A DNA stretch of 21,214 bases. Origin: an uncultured Collinsella sp. GTDB lineage: Bacteria; Actinomycetota; Coriobacteriia; Coriobacteriales; Coriobacteriaceae. Shown in pieces: positions 1 to 7,020 of this stretch. Position 1 is the stretch's first letter, and every line of letters begins with the position of its first letter. The notes beneath the pieces were generated by a model. The model was not told the DNA's origin, ran no database searches, and saw only the letters and a list, made by a program, of their open reading frames with translations. The position numbers and the translations under genes were made by a program. The stretch is from assembly GCA_900543275.1 (NCBI GenBank), contig UQQL01000032.1, positions 1-21,214 on the forward strand, given 5' to 3'.

Positions 1-28
1 GGCAGCGTCAGATGTGTATAAGAGACAG
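1..28 (+). other. Residual Illumina Nextera adapter (assembly artefact)
   Basis: These bases are not genomic. Positions 10-28 are the 19-bp Tn5 mosaic end (AGATGTGTATAAGAGACAG), and positions 1-9 (GGCAGCGTC) are the preceding part of the Nextera Read 1 transposase adapter. The contig therefore begins in untrimmed adapter, and true genomic sequence starts at about position 29. This is a library artefact, not a natural transposon. Confidence 0.97.
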
Positions 29-199
29 AGCTGCGGAAACTCGGTCGGTCCAAAGTAATATCCTGCGAACGGAATTCTGGCTGAATTATTGTTCGCGTGG
101 GTGATTCAGTCGACGAGGGCTATTAATGCCCTGTTGGGGACTAAGGAGTGTCCCGGGGTGCCGGCAGGAAAGGAACGTCCCTAAGTGCCAGGTGGCATG
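29..199. other. Non-coding contig-end region with clustered short hairpins
   Basis: No convincing gene is seen here; open frames across it are compositional. It holds several short inverted repeats: AGGGC/GCCCT (116-120, 128-132), GGGAC/GTCCC (137-141, 150-154), a self-complementary TGCCGGCA (about 160-167) and TGCCA/TGGCA (186-190, 193-197). A cluster of small G+C-rich hairpins between genes is typical of dispersed intergenic repeats, but only this copy can be seen. Whatever gene lay further left is lost at the contig edge. Confidence 0.4.
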
Positions 200-235
200 A
201 AAAAAGGCGAGGACCCGTAGGGAGTCCTCGCCTTT
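200..235 (-). terminator. Rho-independent terminator of the PTS gene
   Basis: A perfect 12-bp stem is formed by 203-214 (AAAGGCGAGGAC) and 224-235 (GTCCTCGCCTTT) around a 9-base loop. Read on the minus strand the stem runs into six consecutive T residues (complement of 200-205). It lies 36 bases past the PTS stop codon, so it ends that transcript. On the plus strand the stem is followed only by TTTG, so it may work weakly in both directions. Confidence 0.92.
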
Positions 236-270
236 GTTACAGGGGGCGATGTTATTCGCGTACTGTGGAA

Positions 271-2274
271 TTAGACCAGGCGGGCGTTGATCGTCTTGGC
301 GATCTCGGCGGCGTCGGTGGAACCCTTGACGGTGGCACGGAAGTCCTCGTCCATGAGCGCCTCGGCGACCTTGGACAGGATCTTGAGGTGCGTGGTGCCA
401 GCCTGTGCACCAGGGATGAGCAGAGCGATGGCCACGTTGACGGGAGCGCCGTCCATGGTATCCCAACCGGTCACGCCGGACTCGTCCTTAACGACGATGA
501 CGGCAGCCTCGGTAATGGCGTCGGACTTGGCATGCGGAATGGCGAAGCCCTCCATCATTCCCGTGGTGCCCTCGGCCTCGCGGGCCAGGAAGGCGTTCAT
601 CACGGCGTCGGCGTCGCTGGCGATACCAGCCTTGACAGCCTGGTTGGAAACGAAGCTCAGAGCCTCGTCACGAGAAGCGAAGTCCTCGGCGACAAAGACA
701 TTCTCAACCTTCACGAAGTCGGCAGCCTCGGCCTTAGGGGCCTCAACGGCAGCGGCCTTGGAAGCCTCAACCGGCTTGGCTACAGGAGCAGCCTTCTGAT
801 TCTTCTCGAAGTCGTACTTCTTGAAGGCCACGAACAGGATGCCACCGACCACGGCGCCGATGAGGATCGCGAGGACCCACTGCGGGCCGTTCTCGACAAC
901 GGGCAGGACCAGGAAGCCGCCGTGAGGCGCCGGATCGTGAACGTTGAAGAAGATGGTCAAGATGGAAGCGATGGAAGAACCGACCATCATGATGGGCATG
1001 ACGGGCCAGATGTTCTTGGTCATGAACGGAATGGCGCCCTCGGTGATGTGGGTGCAACCAAGGATAAGGTTGACGATACCGGCGTCATGATCCTCCTGGC
1101 TGAAGTACTTCTTGCCGACAACGACGGCGAAGGTGGTGATCAGCGGCGGAACGATGCAAGCGGCGGAGACGGCAGCCATGAAGTTGGTGCCGAAGTTGTA
1201 GGTCTCGGTGCCGACGCCAGCTTCGAGAGCGGTACCGAGCAGGAAGGTGCCAGTAGCGTAAGCAGCCTTGTTGACCGGGCCGCCCATGTCAAATGCGCAC
1301 ATGCAGCCGATGGCCAGGCCAAGGATCACCGGACCGGAGTTACCGAGGCTCTGCAGGAAATCCATCATGCCCTGGTTAATGGCAGCCATGGGGCCGGAAA
1401 TACCGAGCATGACTAGTCCGACGATGGCGGTAGAGCACAGCGGATACAGGAAGATTGCCTTCAGGCCATTAAGGCTCGCGGGAATTTTAGAGAAAACCTT
1501 CTCGAGCAGCAGGATGACATAGCCAGCGAGGAAGCCGCCGACGATGCCGCCCAGGAAGCCAAAGCCCACACCCGAGCCTCCAGCGTCGATCATGCCAGTA
1601 TCGGCGTTAACGGGCAGACCCTGGATGGCAATCATACCGGCGACGAAACCGGGGACGAGCGCCGGGCGCTTGCCGATAGACTCGGCGATGTAGGCGGAGA
1701 GCACCGGAACCATGAGGTTCATGGCGATACCGCCGATAATCTTGAGCATCGCGGCAAAGCTGTTGTAGTCGGCAGCCGTCGAATCAAAGGACGTGATGCC
1801 CCACAGGAACGAAATGGCGGTCAGAACACCACCGGCAACGACGAAGACCAGCATGTGGCTGACGCCGTTCATGAGGTGCTTGTAGATGACGTGACCGATG
1901 GACTCCTTCTCCTCGACCTCATCCTCGACATCGGCGGCAGCGGCAACCGTGTCGTCGCCCTTGGCGGCGAGCGCGCGGTCGATCAGCTTTCCGGCGGCCT
2001 CGACGGACAGGGCCTTGGAAACACCGACGGAAACCATGGGCTTACCGGCGAAACGCTCAGCCTGGACATCCTTATCGGCTGCGACGACGACGGCCTTGGC
2101 ACCGGCGATCTCGCTCTTGGTGAGCTCGTTCTCGACACCGACCTGGCCATGAGTCTCGACCTTAATGGTCAGACCTCGCTCGGCAGCTGCCTTCTCCAGC
2201 GCCTCCTTCGCCATGAAGGTGTGCGCAATGCCGGTCGGGCAACCGGTCGCGGCGATGATGTCAAACTTAGCCAT
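271..2274 (-). CDS. PTS fructose/mannose-family permease, EIIBCA fusion
   Basis: This is a 667-residue sugar phosphotransferase permease that imports and phosphorylates a hexose at the cytoplasmic membrane. Domain order is B-C-A. EIIB occupies about 1-100, with the phospho-accepting Cys12 in ATGCPTGIAHT. After an acidic linker (about 105-125), EIIC spans about 125-485 with many membrane helices and the family motif ITEGAIPF at 410-417. An Ala/Pro/Lys-rich linker (about 486-520) leads to EIIA at about 523-667, with the phospho-His at 581 in AIPHAK. The start has a strong AAGGAGG ribosome site. B-C-A order matches mannose permease ManP of Bacillus, whereas FruA there is A-B-C, so fructose and mannose are both possible. 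No 1-phosphofructokinase or sugar isomerase gene is adjacent. The divergent RpiR-type regulator is the probable controller. Family is certain; substrate is not. Confidence 0.93.
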   Translation of the reverse strand: MAKFDIIAATGCPTGIAHTFMAKEALEKAAAERGLTIKVETHGQVGVENELTKSEIAGAKAVVVAADKDVQAERFAGKPMVSVGVSKALSVEAAGKLIDRALAAKGDDTVAAAADVEDEVEEKESIGHVIYKHLMNGVSHMLVFVVAGGVLTAISFLWGITSFDSTAADYNSFAAMLKIIGGIAMNLMVPVLSAYIAESIGKRPALVPGFVAGMIAIQGLPVNADTGMIDAGGSGVGFGFLGGIVGGFLAGYVILLLEKVFSKIPASLNGLKAIFLYPLCSTAIVGLVMLGISGPMAAINQGMMDFLQSLGNSGPVILGLAIGCMCAFDMGGPVNKAAYATGTFLLGTALEAGVGTETYNFGTNFMAAVSAACIVPPLITTFAVVVGKKYFSQEDHDAGIVNLILGCTHITEGAIPFMTKNIWPVMPIMMVGSSIASILTIFFNVHDPAPHGGFLVLPVVENGPQWVLAILIGAVVGGILFVAFKKYDFEKNQKAAPVAKPVEASKAAAVEAPKAEAADFVKVENVFVAEDFASRDEALSFVSNQAVKAGIASDADAVMNAFLAREAEGTTGMMEGFAIPHAKSDAITEAAVIVVKDESGVTGWDTMDGAPVNVAIALLIPGAQAGTTHLKILSKVAEALMDEDFRATVKGSTDAAEIAKTINARLV

Positions 2275-2316
2275 GTGTCCCTCCTTCTTGAGTACTGCGC
2301 CCGCAGGCGCTCCCCT

Positions 2317-2338
2317 AAACGCGCTTCAATGCGCGTTT
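2317..2338. repeat. Inverted repeat in the PTS upstream region
   Basis: A perfect 8-bp stem, AAACGCGC (2317-2324) and GCGCGTTT (2331-2338), encloses the loop TTCAAT. On the plus strand it ends in a T run, so it could stop plus-strand transcripts. If the PTS promoter lies above 2340, it instead forms a hairpin in that gene's 5' leader, about 45 bases before the start codon. The TTCAA core resembles the TTGAA cores of the other repeats in this region, so an operator is also possible. Confidence 0.45.
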
Positions 2339-2401
2339 TTCCACACTTGAAAGATACCAACCTACCGTCCGCGTGAGAAGAGATAAGGCGCAATTCTCCG
2401 G

Positions 2402-2439
2402 TGAAAGGTTCTTTCATAACCGTAAACGGTAAGTGAAAG
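2402..2439. promoter_or_regulatory. Nested palindromes, candidate operators for the PTS gene
   Basis: TGAAAG-GTT-CTTTCA (2402-2416) and ACCGT-AA-ACGGT (2419-2430) are perfect inverted repeats. A further TGAAAG (2434-2439) pairs with CTTTCA (2411-2416) around the second palindrome, giving a near-symmetric element. The TGAAA core also occurs at 2347, 2454 and 2481 and in the 2501-2532 palindrome. Repeated symmetric sites upstream of a PTS gene suggest regulator binding, most simply by the divergent RpiR-type protein. No clear -35/-10 pair for the PTS gene was identified. Confidence 0.45.
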
Positions 2440-2492
2440 TTTACCATCAACACTTGAAACGGCAAGGTGTATCTTGTAATTGAAAATGCCCG

Positions 2493-2498
2493 TATACT
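2493..2498 (+). promoter_or_regulatory. Putative -10 box of the RpiR-type regulator gene
   Basis: TATACT matches the sigma-70 -10 consensus at five of six positions and lies 49 bases before the start codon. No good -35 box stands 16-18 bases upstream, as expected for an activator-dependent or weak promoter. The predicted start point, near 2505, falls inside the 2501-2532 palindrome. Confidence 0.45.
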
Positions 2499-2500
2499 AT

Positions 2501-2532
2501 GGCATTGAAAAACGAGTCCGATTTTCAATGCC
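2501..2532. promoter_or_regulatory. Perfect 11-10-11 palindrome, likely regulator operator
   Basis: GGCATTGAAAA (2501-2511) and TTTTCAATGCC (2522-2532) are exact reverse complements separated by 10 bases. The element starts three bases after the TATACT -10 box and ends five bases before the regulator's AGGAG ribosome site. A protein bound here would block initiation or clearance, so autoregulation by the MurR/RpiR protein is the simplest reading. The symmetry is seen; the binding partner is inferred. Confidence 0.65.
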
Positions 2533-2547
2533 AACCAGGAGCCATCC

Positions 2548-3405
2548 ATGACCGATAGTAGAAAGAGCGCACTTTCCCTCATTAGTACCCATCAGGGATA
2601 CAGCGAGTCCGAGCAGCGTATTGTCGACTATATATTGGAGCACCAGTCCGAGGCGCCACGCCTCACGGCGGCTCAGCTCTCGCGCGCCGCCGCCACGTCC
2701 GAGGCGACCGTTTCGCGCTTCTGCCGCAAGCTTGGCTTTGGCAGCTTCCGCAGCTTTCAGTTTTCGTTGGCGAGGGATTTGGAAAGCCAGCGCAACGAGG
2801 GCCTGACTGACGAAGTCTCGCTCGACAATATGGAGCAGAGCCTTAAGAACATCCTGGCTGCCAAGGTGAGCGAGCTTAATGCGACCATCGACGGGATCGA
2901 CCACGATACGTTGGCGGCTGTTGTGCATGCCCTTAAGCATGCAGGGGTTATTGAGTTTGCGGCTGTGGGCAATACGAACGCGGTCGCGCTCGATGCGACG
3001 TTTAAGTTTTCGCAGCTGGGCCTGCGCTGCATGGCGAGCACCATTAGCGAGACATCAATCGGCTTTGCGCTCACGTTGCGCCCGGGTGACGTCATCGTGC
3101 TCATCTCAAACTCCGGCAAGTCGCGCCGACTGAATCGCATGGCAAAAGCGGCTCGCGACTGCGGTGCCACCGTAGTCGTCATCAGCAGCGACAGCAAGTC
3201 TCCACTCGCGCGCCTGGCAGACTACACTTTTAATACCGTCAACCACGAGGCGCTGCTGACGACGGGTGACTTTGCGTTCTCCAAGATCAGCGCCACGATG
3301 ATCATCGAAGTTATCTACAACTTCCTGCTGCCCGAGATTGAAGACGCTCGCGAACATATCAGCTACTACGAGGAGCTCATCCAGCCGGACAAGGTCGTTG
3401 AGTAA
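2548..3405 (+). CDS. MurR/RpiR-family transcriptional regulator
   Basis: This 285-residue cytoplasmic DNA-binding regulator has an N-terminal RpiR-type helix-turn-helix domain (about 1-77; recognition region 40-63, LTAAQLSRAAATSEATVSRF). A SIS sugar-phosphate-binding domain follows (about 120-250), with the characteristic VIVLISNSGKSR at 182-193. Such proteins sense a phosphosugar and control adjacent uptake or catabolic genes. The start is supported by AGGAG six bases upstream. It is transcribed divergently from the PTS permease and shares a palindrome-rich upstream region with it, so it probably controls both. The ligand cannot be told from sequence; a hexose or amino-sugar phosphate made by the PTS is the natural guess. 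Confidence 0.92.
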   Translation: MTDSRKSALSLISTHQGYSESEQRIVDYILEHQSEAPRLTAAQLSRAAATSEATVSRFCRKLGFGSFRSFQFSLARDLESQRNEGLTDEVSLDNMEQSLKNILAAKVSELNATIDGIDHDTLAAVVHALKHAGVIEFAAVGNTNAVALDATFKFSQLGLRCMASTISETSIGFALTLRPGDVIVLISNSGKSRRLNRMAKAARDCGATVVVISSDSKSPLARLADYTFNTVNHEALLTTGDFAFSKISATMIIEVIYNFLLPEIEDAREHISYYEELIQPDKVVE

Positions 3406-3413
3406 AACGCGTA

Positions 3414-3446
3414 GTGGGACAAAAATTTCAGTCTATTTTGTCCCAC
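3414..3446. terminator. Inverted repeat between convergent genes, probable bidirectional terminator
   Basis: GTGGGACAAAA (3414-3424) and TTTTGTCCCAC (3436-3446) form a perfect 11-bp stem with an 11-base loop. It sits 8 bases past the regulator stop and 18 bases past the recN stop, where a shared terminator is expected. The T residues lie in the upper stem rather than after it, so it is not a textbook intrinsic terminator. It may instead be a copy of a dispersed repeat. Confidence 0.65.
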
Positions 3447-3464
3447 CAACACCGCTGATACGAC

Positions 3465-5093
3465 CTAGCCTCGAACTTCTTCGAGCATCTGCTTTGCGTG
3501 GGCCAAGCTTGCCTCGGACTGATCGCCGCTGAGCATGCGGGCGATCTCGGCGGTACGCGCTTCGCCGGTTACCTCGTCCAAATGCGTCTGGGGAACATCG
3601 CCCGGCTCCTTGCTGACAACATAATGCTTGTCGGCCATGACGGCGACTTGCGCCAAGTGGGTTACGACAATCACTTGATGCGTAGCGGCAAGATCGACCA
3701 GCACACCAGCAAGAGCACGAGCCGTGGAGCCGCCGACACCGGCATCGACCTCGTCAAATACCAGTGTATCGACGCCGTCAGCATTACCCAAGACCACCTT
3801 GCTCGCGAGCATAACGCGGCTGAGCTCGCCGCCCGACGCAATTCGGCGCAGGGGACGCGGCGTCAAGCCGGCACCGCTGCGATACAAAAGCTCGTAACTC
3901 GAAGGACCCGCCGGCGTCCACTCAGCGCGCGGAAGATCATGCGACTCCCAAACGAGCTCGGCACCGCCCATCTCCAAGCGTGCCATCTGACGACCGACCT
4001 CGTGGCAGAAGCGCGGGGCCGCCGTATTGCGAGCGCGCTTGAGTGCCTTGGCGGCAGCGAACAGCTCGCGCTCGGCGCTCCCGAGTGCCTCACGCGCCTT
4101 TTTGATCTGTTCATCGCCATCATCGACCAGGGACAGCAGCTCTTGCGAGCGATCGCGCATGGCAAAAACATCGTCCATCGTGGGACCCCACTGACGCAAC
4201 AGGCCCTTGAGGTCGGAATACCGCTCACGCATGCGAGCGAGCTCGCGCGGGTTGAAGGCGACGCCATCGCGATAGGCACGAAGCTCGTTCGCGCTATCCT
4301 CAAGGGAGATGCAGGCATCCGAAAGCGCATCGGCAATGTCGCCCAGTTTGCGATCGACGGTAGCCATACGGGAAAGCTCTGCCACGGCGCTGTTCACGGC
4401 ATCGAGCGCTCCACCTTCGGCGGCAAGCGATGCATGGGCATCGTTAGCTGTGGCAACCAGTACCTCGGCATGTTCGGAGCGCGGCAGCAGTTCCTCGAGT
4501 TCCTCATACTCGCCCGGCTTGGGGTCGACCTCGCCGATGCGCTCGAGGGCAAAGCGAGCCTCCTCGACACGGCTCCCCTGCGCGCGTGAGGCTTCCTCCA
4601 CGCGACGGACCTCCTTGGCAGCCGCACGCGACGCCTTGAAGCAGGCACGGTAACGGTCGAGCGCCTCGAGCGCAGAGCGACCAGCCCAGGCATCAACCAT
4701 GGCAACATGATGCGCCGGATCGAGCAGACGCTGGTGTTCATGCTGGCCGCACAGATCCATCATCACGCCGACGCGCTCGGAAAGCTCGCGCACGCTAGCG
4801 ATGCGGCCGTCAATCTTGACGCGGCTGCGACCCTCGGCAGAAAGGCTGCGCTGCACGGTAAAGCCCTCCGTGTCGTGCGGGTCGTCGAACAAGCGCGCCT
4901 CGACGCTCGCCAGCGCCTCTCCCTCGCGCACGGTCGACGAATCTGCACGCTCGCCCAAAATGAGCTTGAGCGCCGAGAGCAGCGCGGTCTTGCCGGCACC
5001 GGTCTCGCCAGTCAAAACCGTTAGGCCCGCACTCGGCACCAGCGTCGCCTCGCGAATGAGCGCGATGTTGGAAACCTGCAGCTCATCGATCAT
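3465..5093 (-). CDS. recN: DNA repair protein RecN
   Basis: RecN is an SMC-like ATPase that acts at double-strand breaks in recombinational repair. The product has 542 residues (family about 550-570). The N-terminal ATPase half has Walker A GETGAGKT at 29-36. A long charged central region is the expected coiled coil. The C-terminal half carries the ABC signature ASGGELSRVML at 419-429 and Walker B LVFDEVDAGVGG at about 444-455. An in-frame ATG four codons upstream (5105) has no ribosome site, whereas the ATG at 5093 is preceded by GGAG at good spacing, so the shorter start is preferred. It overlaps the end of nadK by 11 bases, implying translational coupling. It is the last gene of the efp-to-recN run. 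Confidence 0.96.
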   Translation of the reverse strand: MIDELQVSNIALIREATLVPSAGLTVLTGETGAGKTALLSALKLILGERADSSTVREGEALASVEARLFDDPHDTEGFTVQRSLSAEGRSRVKIDGRIASVRELSERVGVMMDLCGQHEHQRLLDPAHHVAMVDAWAGRSALEALDRYRACFKASRAAAKEVRRVEEASRAQGSRVEEARFALERIGEVDPKPGEYEELEELLPRSEHAEVLVATANDAHASLAAEGGALDAVNSAVAELSRMATVDRKLGDIADALSDACISLEDSANELRAYRDGVAFNPRELARMRERYSDLKGLLRQWGPTMDDVFAMRDRSQELLSLVDDGDEQIKKAREALGSAERELFAAAKALKRARNTAAPRFCHEVGRQMARLEMGGAELVWESHDLPRAEWTPAGPSSYELLYRSGAGLTPRPLRRIASGGELSRVMLASKVVLGNADGVDTLVFDEVDAGVGGSTARALAGVLVDLAATHQVIVVTHLAQVAVMADKHYVVSKEPGDVPQTHLDEVTGEARTAEIARMLSGDQSEASLAHAKQMLEEVRG

Positions 5094-5943
5094 GGCGCAC
5101 TCCATAGAACACGCGGCTCACCGAGTTATAGAAGCTCTCGGGACCGTAATCGAGCAGCAGCACGTCTCCGGGACCGCGACGCACCGCCACGCTCTCAACG
5201 GTGCCATCGCAGGTAATAAACTGTCCATCGATAGCGATCGCCGGAACACTCGGACGGTCATCAGACATAAAGATCTCGACGACATCGCTCGGCGAGGTCA
5301 AAAAGGCGCGAGCCTGAATGGTATGCGGAGCAATCGGCACACAGACCATGCCCGTGTAATCGGGGCTGACGATGGGACCGCCGGCGGATAGCGCGTAGCC
5401 GGTGGAGCCAGTCGCCGTCGATACAACCACGCCGTCGCCACGCAGTCGATCGATATGGTGGCCCGACACCGTGATGTCGAACTCGACCATATCGGACAGC
5501 GGACCGCGGGTAAGCGCCATATCGTTGAGGGCGAAGGTGCGCACGACATCCTTCGTACCGTCTTCGCGCACGGACACGATATCCGCGGCGATGGTAGCGC
5601 GACGGCTCACGTGCAGCTCACCGGACAGGGCATCGCTCACAACCTGCAAAATGTCGCGCTCCTCGGGGCTCGCGGCCGTCAAAAAGCCCAGGTGACCATA
5701 GGAAAGACCGAGGATAGGAATCTCGCGATGGTTGAGGATGCGGGCAGCGCGCAGCAACGTACCGTCGCCGCCGAGCGTAATGACCAGATCGGAGCCGTCA
5801 ATATCAGGCGTGCTTTGAATCTTCGATCGCTGGTCGGCAGCCCATGCGACCTCATAGCCCTGGCGCGTCAGCCAAAGCTCGAGCATCAGGCCGCTCTCGA
5901 CCGCTTCTTGCTTGTAGTAATTGGGAACCAGAAAGACCTTCAT
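5083..5943 (-). CDS. nadK: NAD kinase
   Basis: NadK phosphorylates NAD to NADP with ATP or polyphosphate in the cytoplasm. The 286-residue product has the GGDGT nucleotide-binding motif at 58-62, a YGHLGFLT block shortly after (82-89), LNDMAL in the middle and the conserved region around STATGSTGYALSAGGPI. All are diagnostic of the NadK family, and length is normal. The start codon overlaps the tlyA stop as ATGA (5940-5943) and the end overlaps recN by 11 bases. The tlyA-nadK-recN order is common in Gram-positive bacteria and actinobacteria. Confidence 0.96.
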   Translation of the reverse strand: MKVFLVPNYYKQEAVESGLMLELWLTRQGYEVAWAADQRSKIQSTPDIDGSDLVITLGGDGTLLRAARILNHREIPILGLSYGHLGFLTAASPEERDILQVVSDALSGELHVSRRATIAADIVSVREDGTKDVVRTFALNDMALTRGPLSDMVEFDITVSGHHIDRLRGDGVVVSTATGSTGYALSAGGPIVSPDYTGMVCVPIAPHTIQARAFLTSPSDVVEIFMSDDRPSVPAIAIDGQFITCDGTVESVAVRRGPGDVLLLDYGPESFYNSVSRVFYGVRHDR

Positions 5944-6743
5944 AGCGTTGCAGCTTTCTCGCTCATAACCGATACCTGGGATTGCAGCTCGTCTTGCGAG
6001 CGGTCGCCGGGGGCATACCTCGTGCCGTACAAGAAAAACTCAACGTTTCCCTTGGCACCATGAATGGGCGACACGCACACATCGACCGGAAAAAGGCCCT
6101 TGGCTGCAAAGAGTTCAACCGCCGCCACGAGTGTATCGCGGCGCACGGCGGGATCGGTCACAATGCCGCCCTCACCCACCAGCGCCGCCGGAGCCTCAAA
6201 CTGCGGCTTTACGAGCGTGCAGAATGCACCCGTAGGCGCCAGGCACGCCAGCACCGCATCGATAATGTTCGCGATGCTGGTAAACGAGACATCACAAACA
6301 GCCAGGTCGATGGCGCCGGCATAGCCAAGCTCAGGCAGCTGCGTCACGTTGGTGCGCTCATGCAGCGTCACGCGATCGTCCTGACGCAACGACCAATCGA
6401 ACTGTGCGCGACCCACGTCCACCGAGATAACGGTCGCAGCTCCGCGCTTGAGCAGGCAATCGGTAAAGCCGCCGGTAGAGCAGCCCACATCCAGACAGCT
6501 AAGGCCCGTCGGATTGATGCCAAACGCATCAAGCGCGCCTTCGAGCTTAAGACCGCCGCGGCCAACATAGGGAATGCGCCCCTTCACGTGCAGCGGCAGA
6601 CCCGGGGTCACCTTAAGCCCCGGCGAAGTCAAGCGCTCGCCGCCGCTCGAGACCAAGCCGGCCATAAGAGTGCGAAGGGCATCCGCGCGATCGGCGCAGA
6701 TGCCCTGTGAAATCAGTTCGTCATCAAGACGCACGCGTTTCAT
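5940..6743 (-). CDS. tlyA: TlyA-family rRNA 2'-O-methyltransferase
   Basis: TlyA enzymes use S-adenosylmethionine to 2'-O-methylate ribosomal RNA; in mycobacteria this governs capreomycin sensitivity. The 267-residue product begins with an S4 RNA-binding domain (MKRVRLDDELISQG, about 1-60), followed by GRGGLKLEGAL and an FtsJ/RrmJ methyltransferase domain. The SAM-binding loop LDVGCSTGGFT is at 84-94. The K-D-K-E catalytic set is visible as Lys66, Asp151 (CDVSF), Lys179 (LVKPQFE) and Glu235 (GNVEFFLYG). The start is uncertain: ATG at 6743 fits the family N-terminus, but ATG at 6752 and TTG at 6755 are in frame and none has a strong ribosome site. It overlaps nadK by four bases. A hemolysin label for such proteins is historical. 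Confidence 0.93.
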   Translation of the reverse strand: MKRVRLDDELISQGICADRADALRTLMAGLVSSGGERLTSPGLKVTPGLPLHVKGRIPYVGRGGLKLEGALDAFGINPTGLSCLDVGCSTGGFTDCLLKRGAATVISVDVGRAQFDWSLRQDDRVTLHERTNVTQLPELGYAGAIDLAVCDVSFTSIANIIDAVLACLAPTGAFCTLVKPQFEAPAALVGEGGIVTDPAVRRDTLVAAVELFAAKGLFPVDVCVSPIHGAKGNVEFFLYGTRYAPGDRSQDELQSQVSVMSEKAATL

Positions 6744-6778
6744 GAATGCCATCAACCATTCGTATCCGGAGATGCGGC

Positions 6779-7018
6779 CTAGCTATCCTGGGATTCGTTT
6801 GCCGCATCCTCATCGTATTCCTGCTCGAGCTTGTCGGCCTCACGCGGCGTCAGCTCAAACTTGTCGACCATATCGACCGCGCGGGAGCCCAGCTCAATCG
6901 CCTCGTCAAACAGATCGAGCGAACGCTCCAAGGACGTATCCTTGGAGCGAACGGTAGCGATGATCTGGTCCAGACGGTCCGAGATCTCGTCAAAGTTGCG
7001 GACAGAACCCTCTGGCAT
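6779..7018 (-). CDS. xseB: Exodeoxyribonuclease VII small subunit
   Basis: XseB is the small helical subunit of exonuclease VII, which degrades single-stranded DNA from both ends. The 79-residue product has the family pattern FDEISDRLDQIIATV...SLERSLDLFDEAIELG, and its length is typical. The tail (about 60-79) is acidic and probably disordered. The ribosome site GAGGAG lies inside the last codons of nusB, whose stop is two bases upstream, so expression is coupled. The large subunit gene xseA, usually immediately upstream, is not in this window. Confidence 0.93.
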   Translation of the reverse strand: MPEGSVRNFDEISDRLDQIIATVRSKDTSLERSLDLFDEAIELGSRAVDMVDKFELTPREADKLEQEYDEDAANESQDS

Positions 7019-7020
7019 GG

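Noticed and set aside
10..28. Tn5-like transposon end suggesting a mobile element
   Set aside because: The 19-bp mosaic end together with the preceding adapter bases identifies a sequencing library artefact; no transposase or second end is present.
148..1416. A 422-codon open frame on the plus strand opposite the PTS gene
   Set aside because: It runs through the PTS terminator and covers the EIIA and EIIC coding region. Composition (Asp/Gly/His-rich) is that of a shadow frame, and no family motif is seen.
5094..5105. Longer recN starting at 5105
   Set aside because: No ribosome site precedes it, whereas ATG at 5093 has GGAG at good spacing and gives the usual RecN N-terminus.
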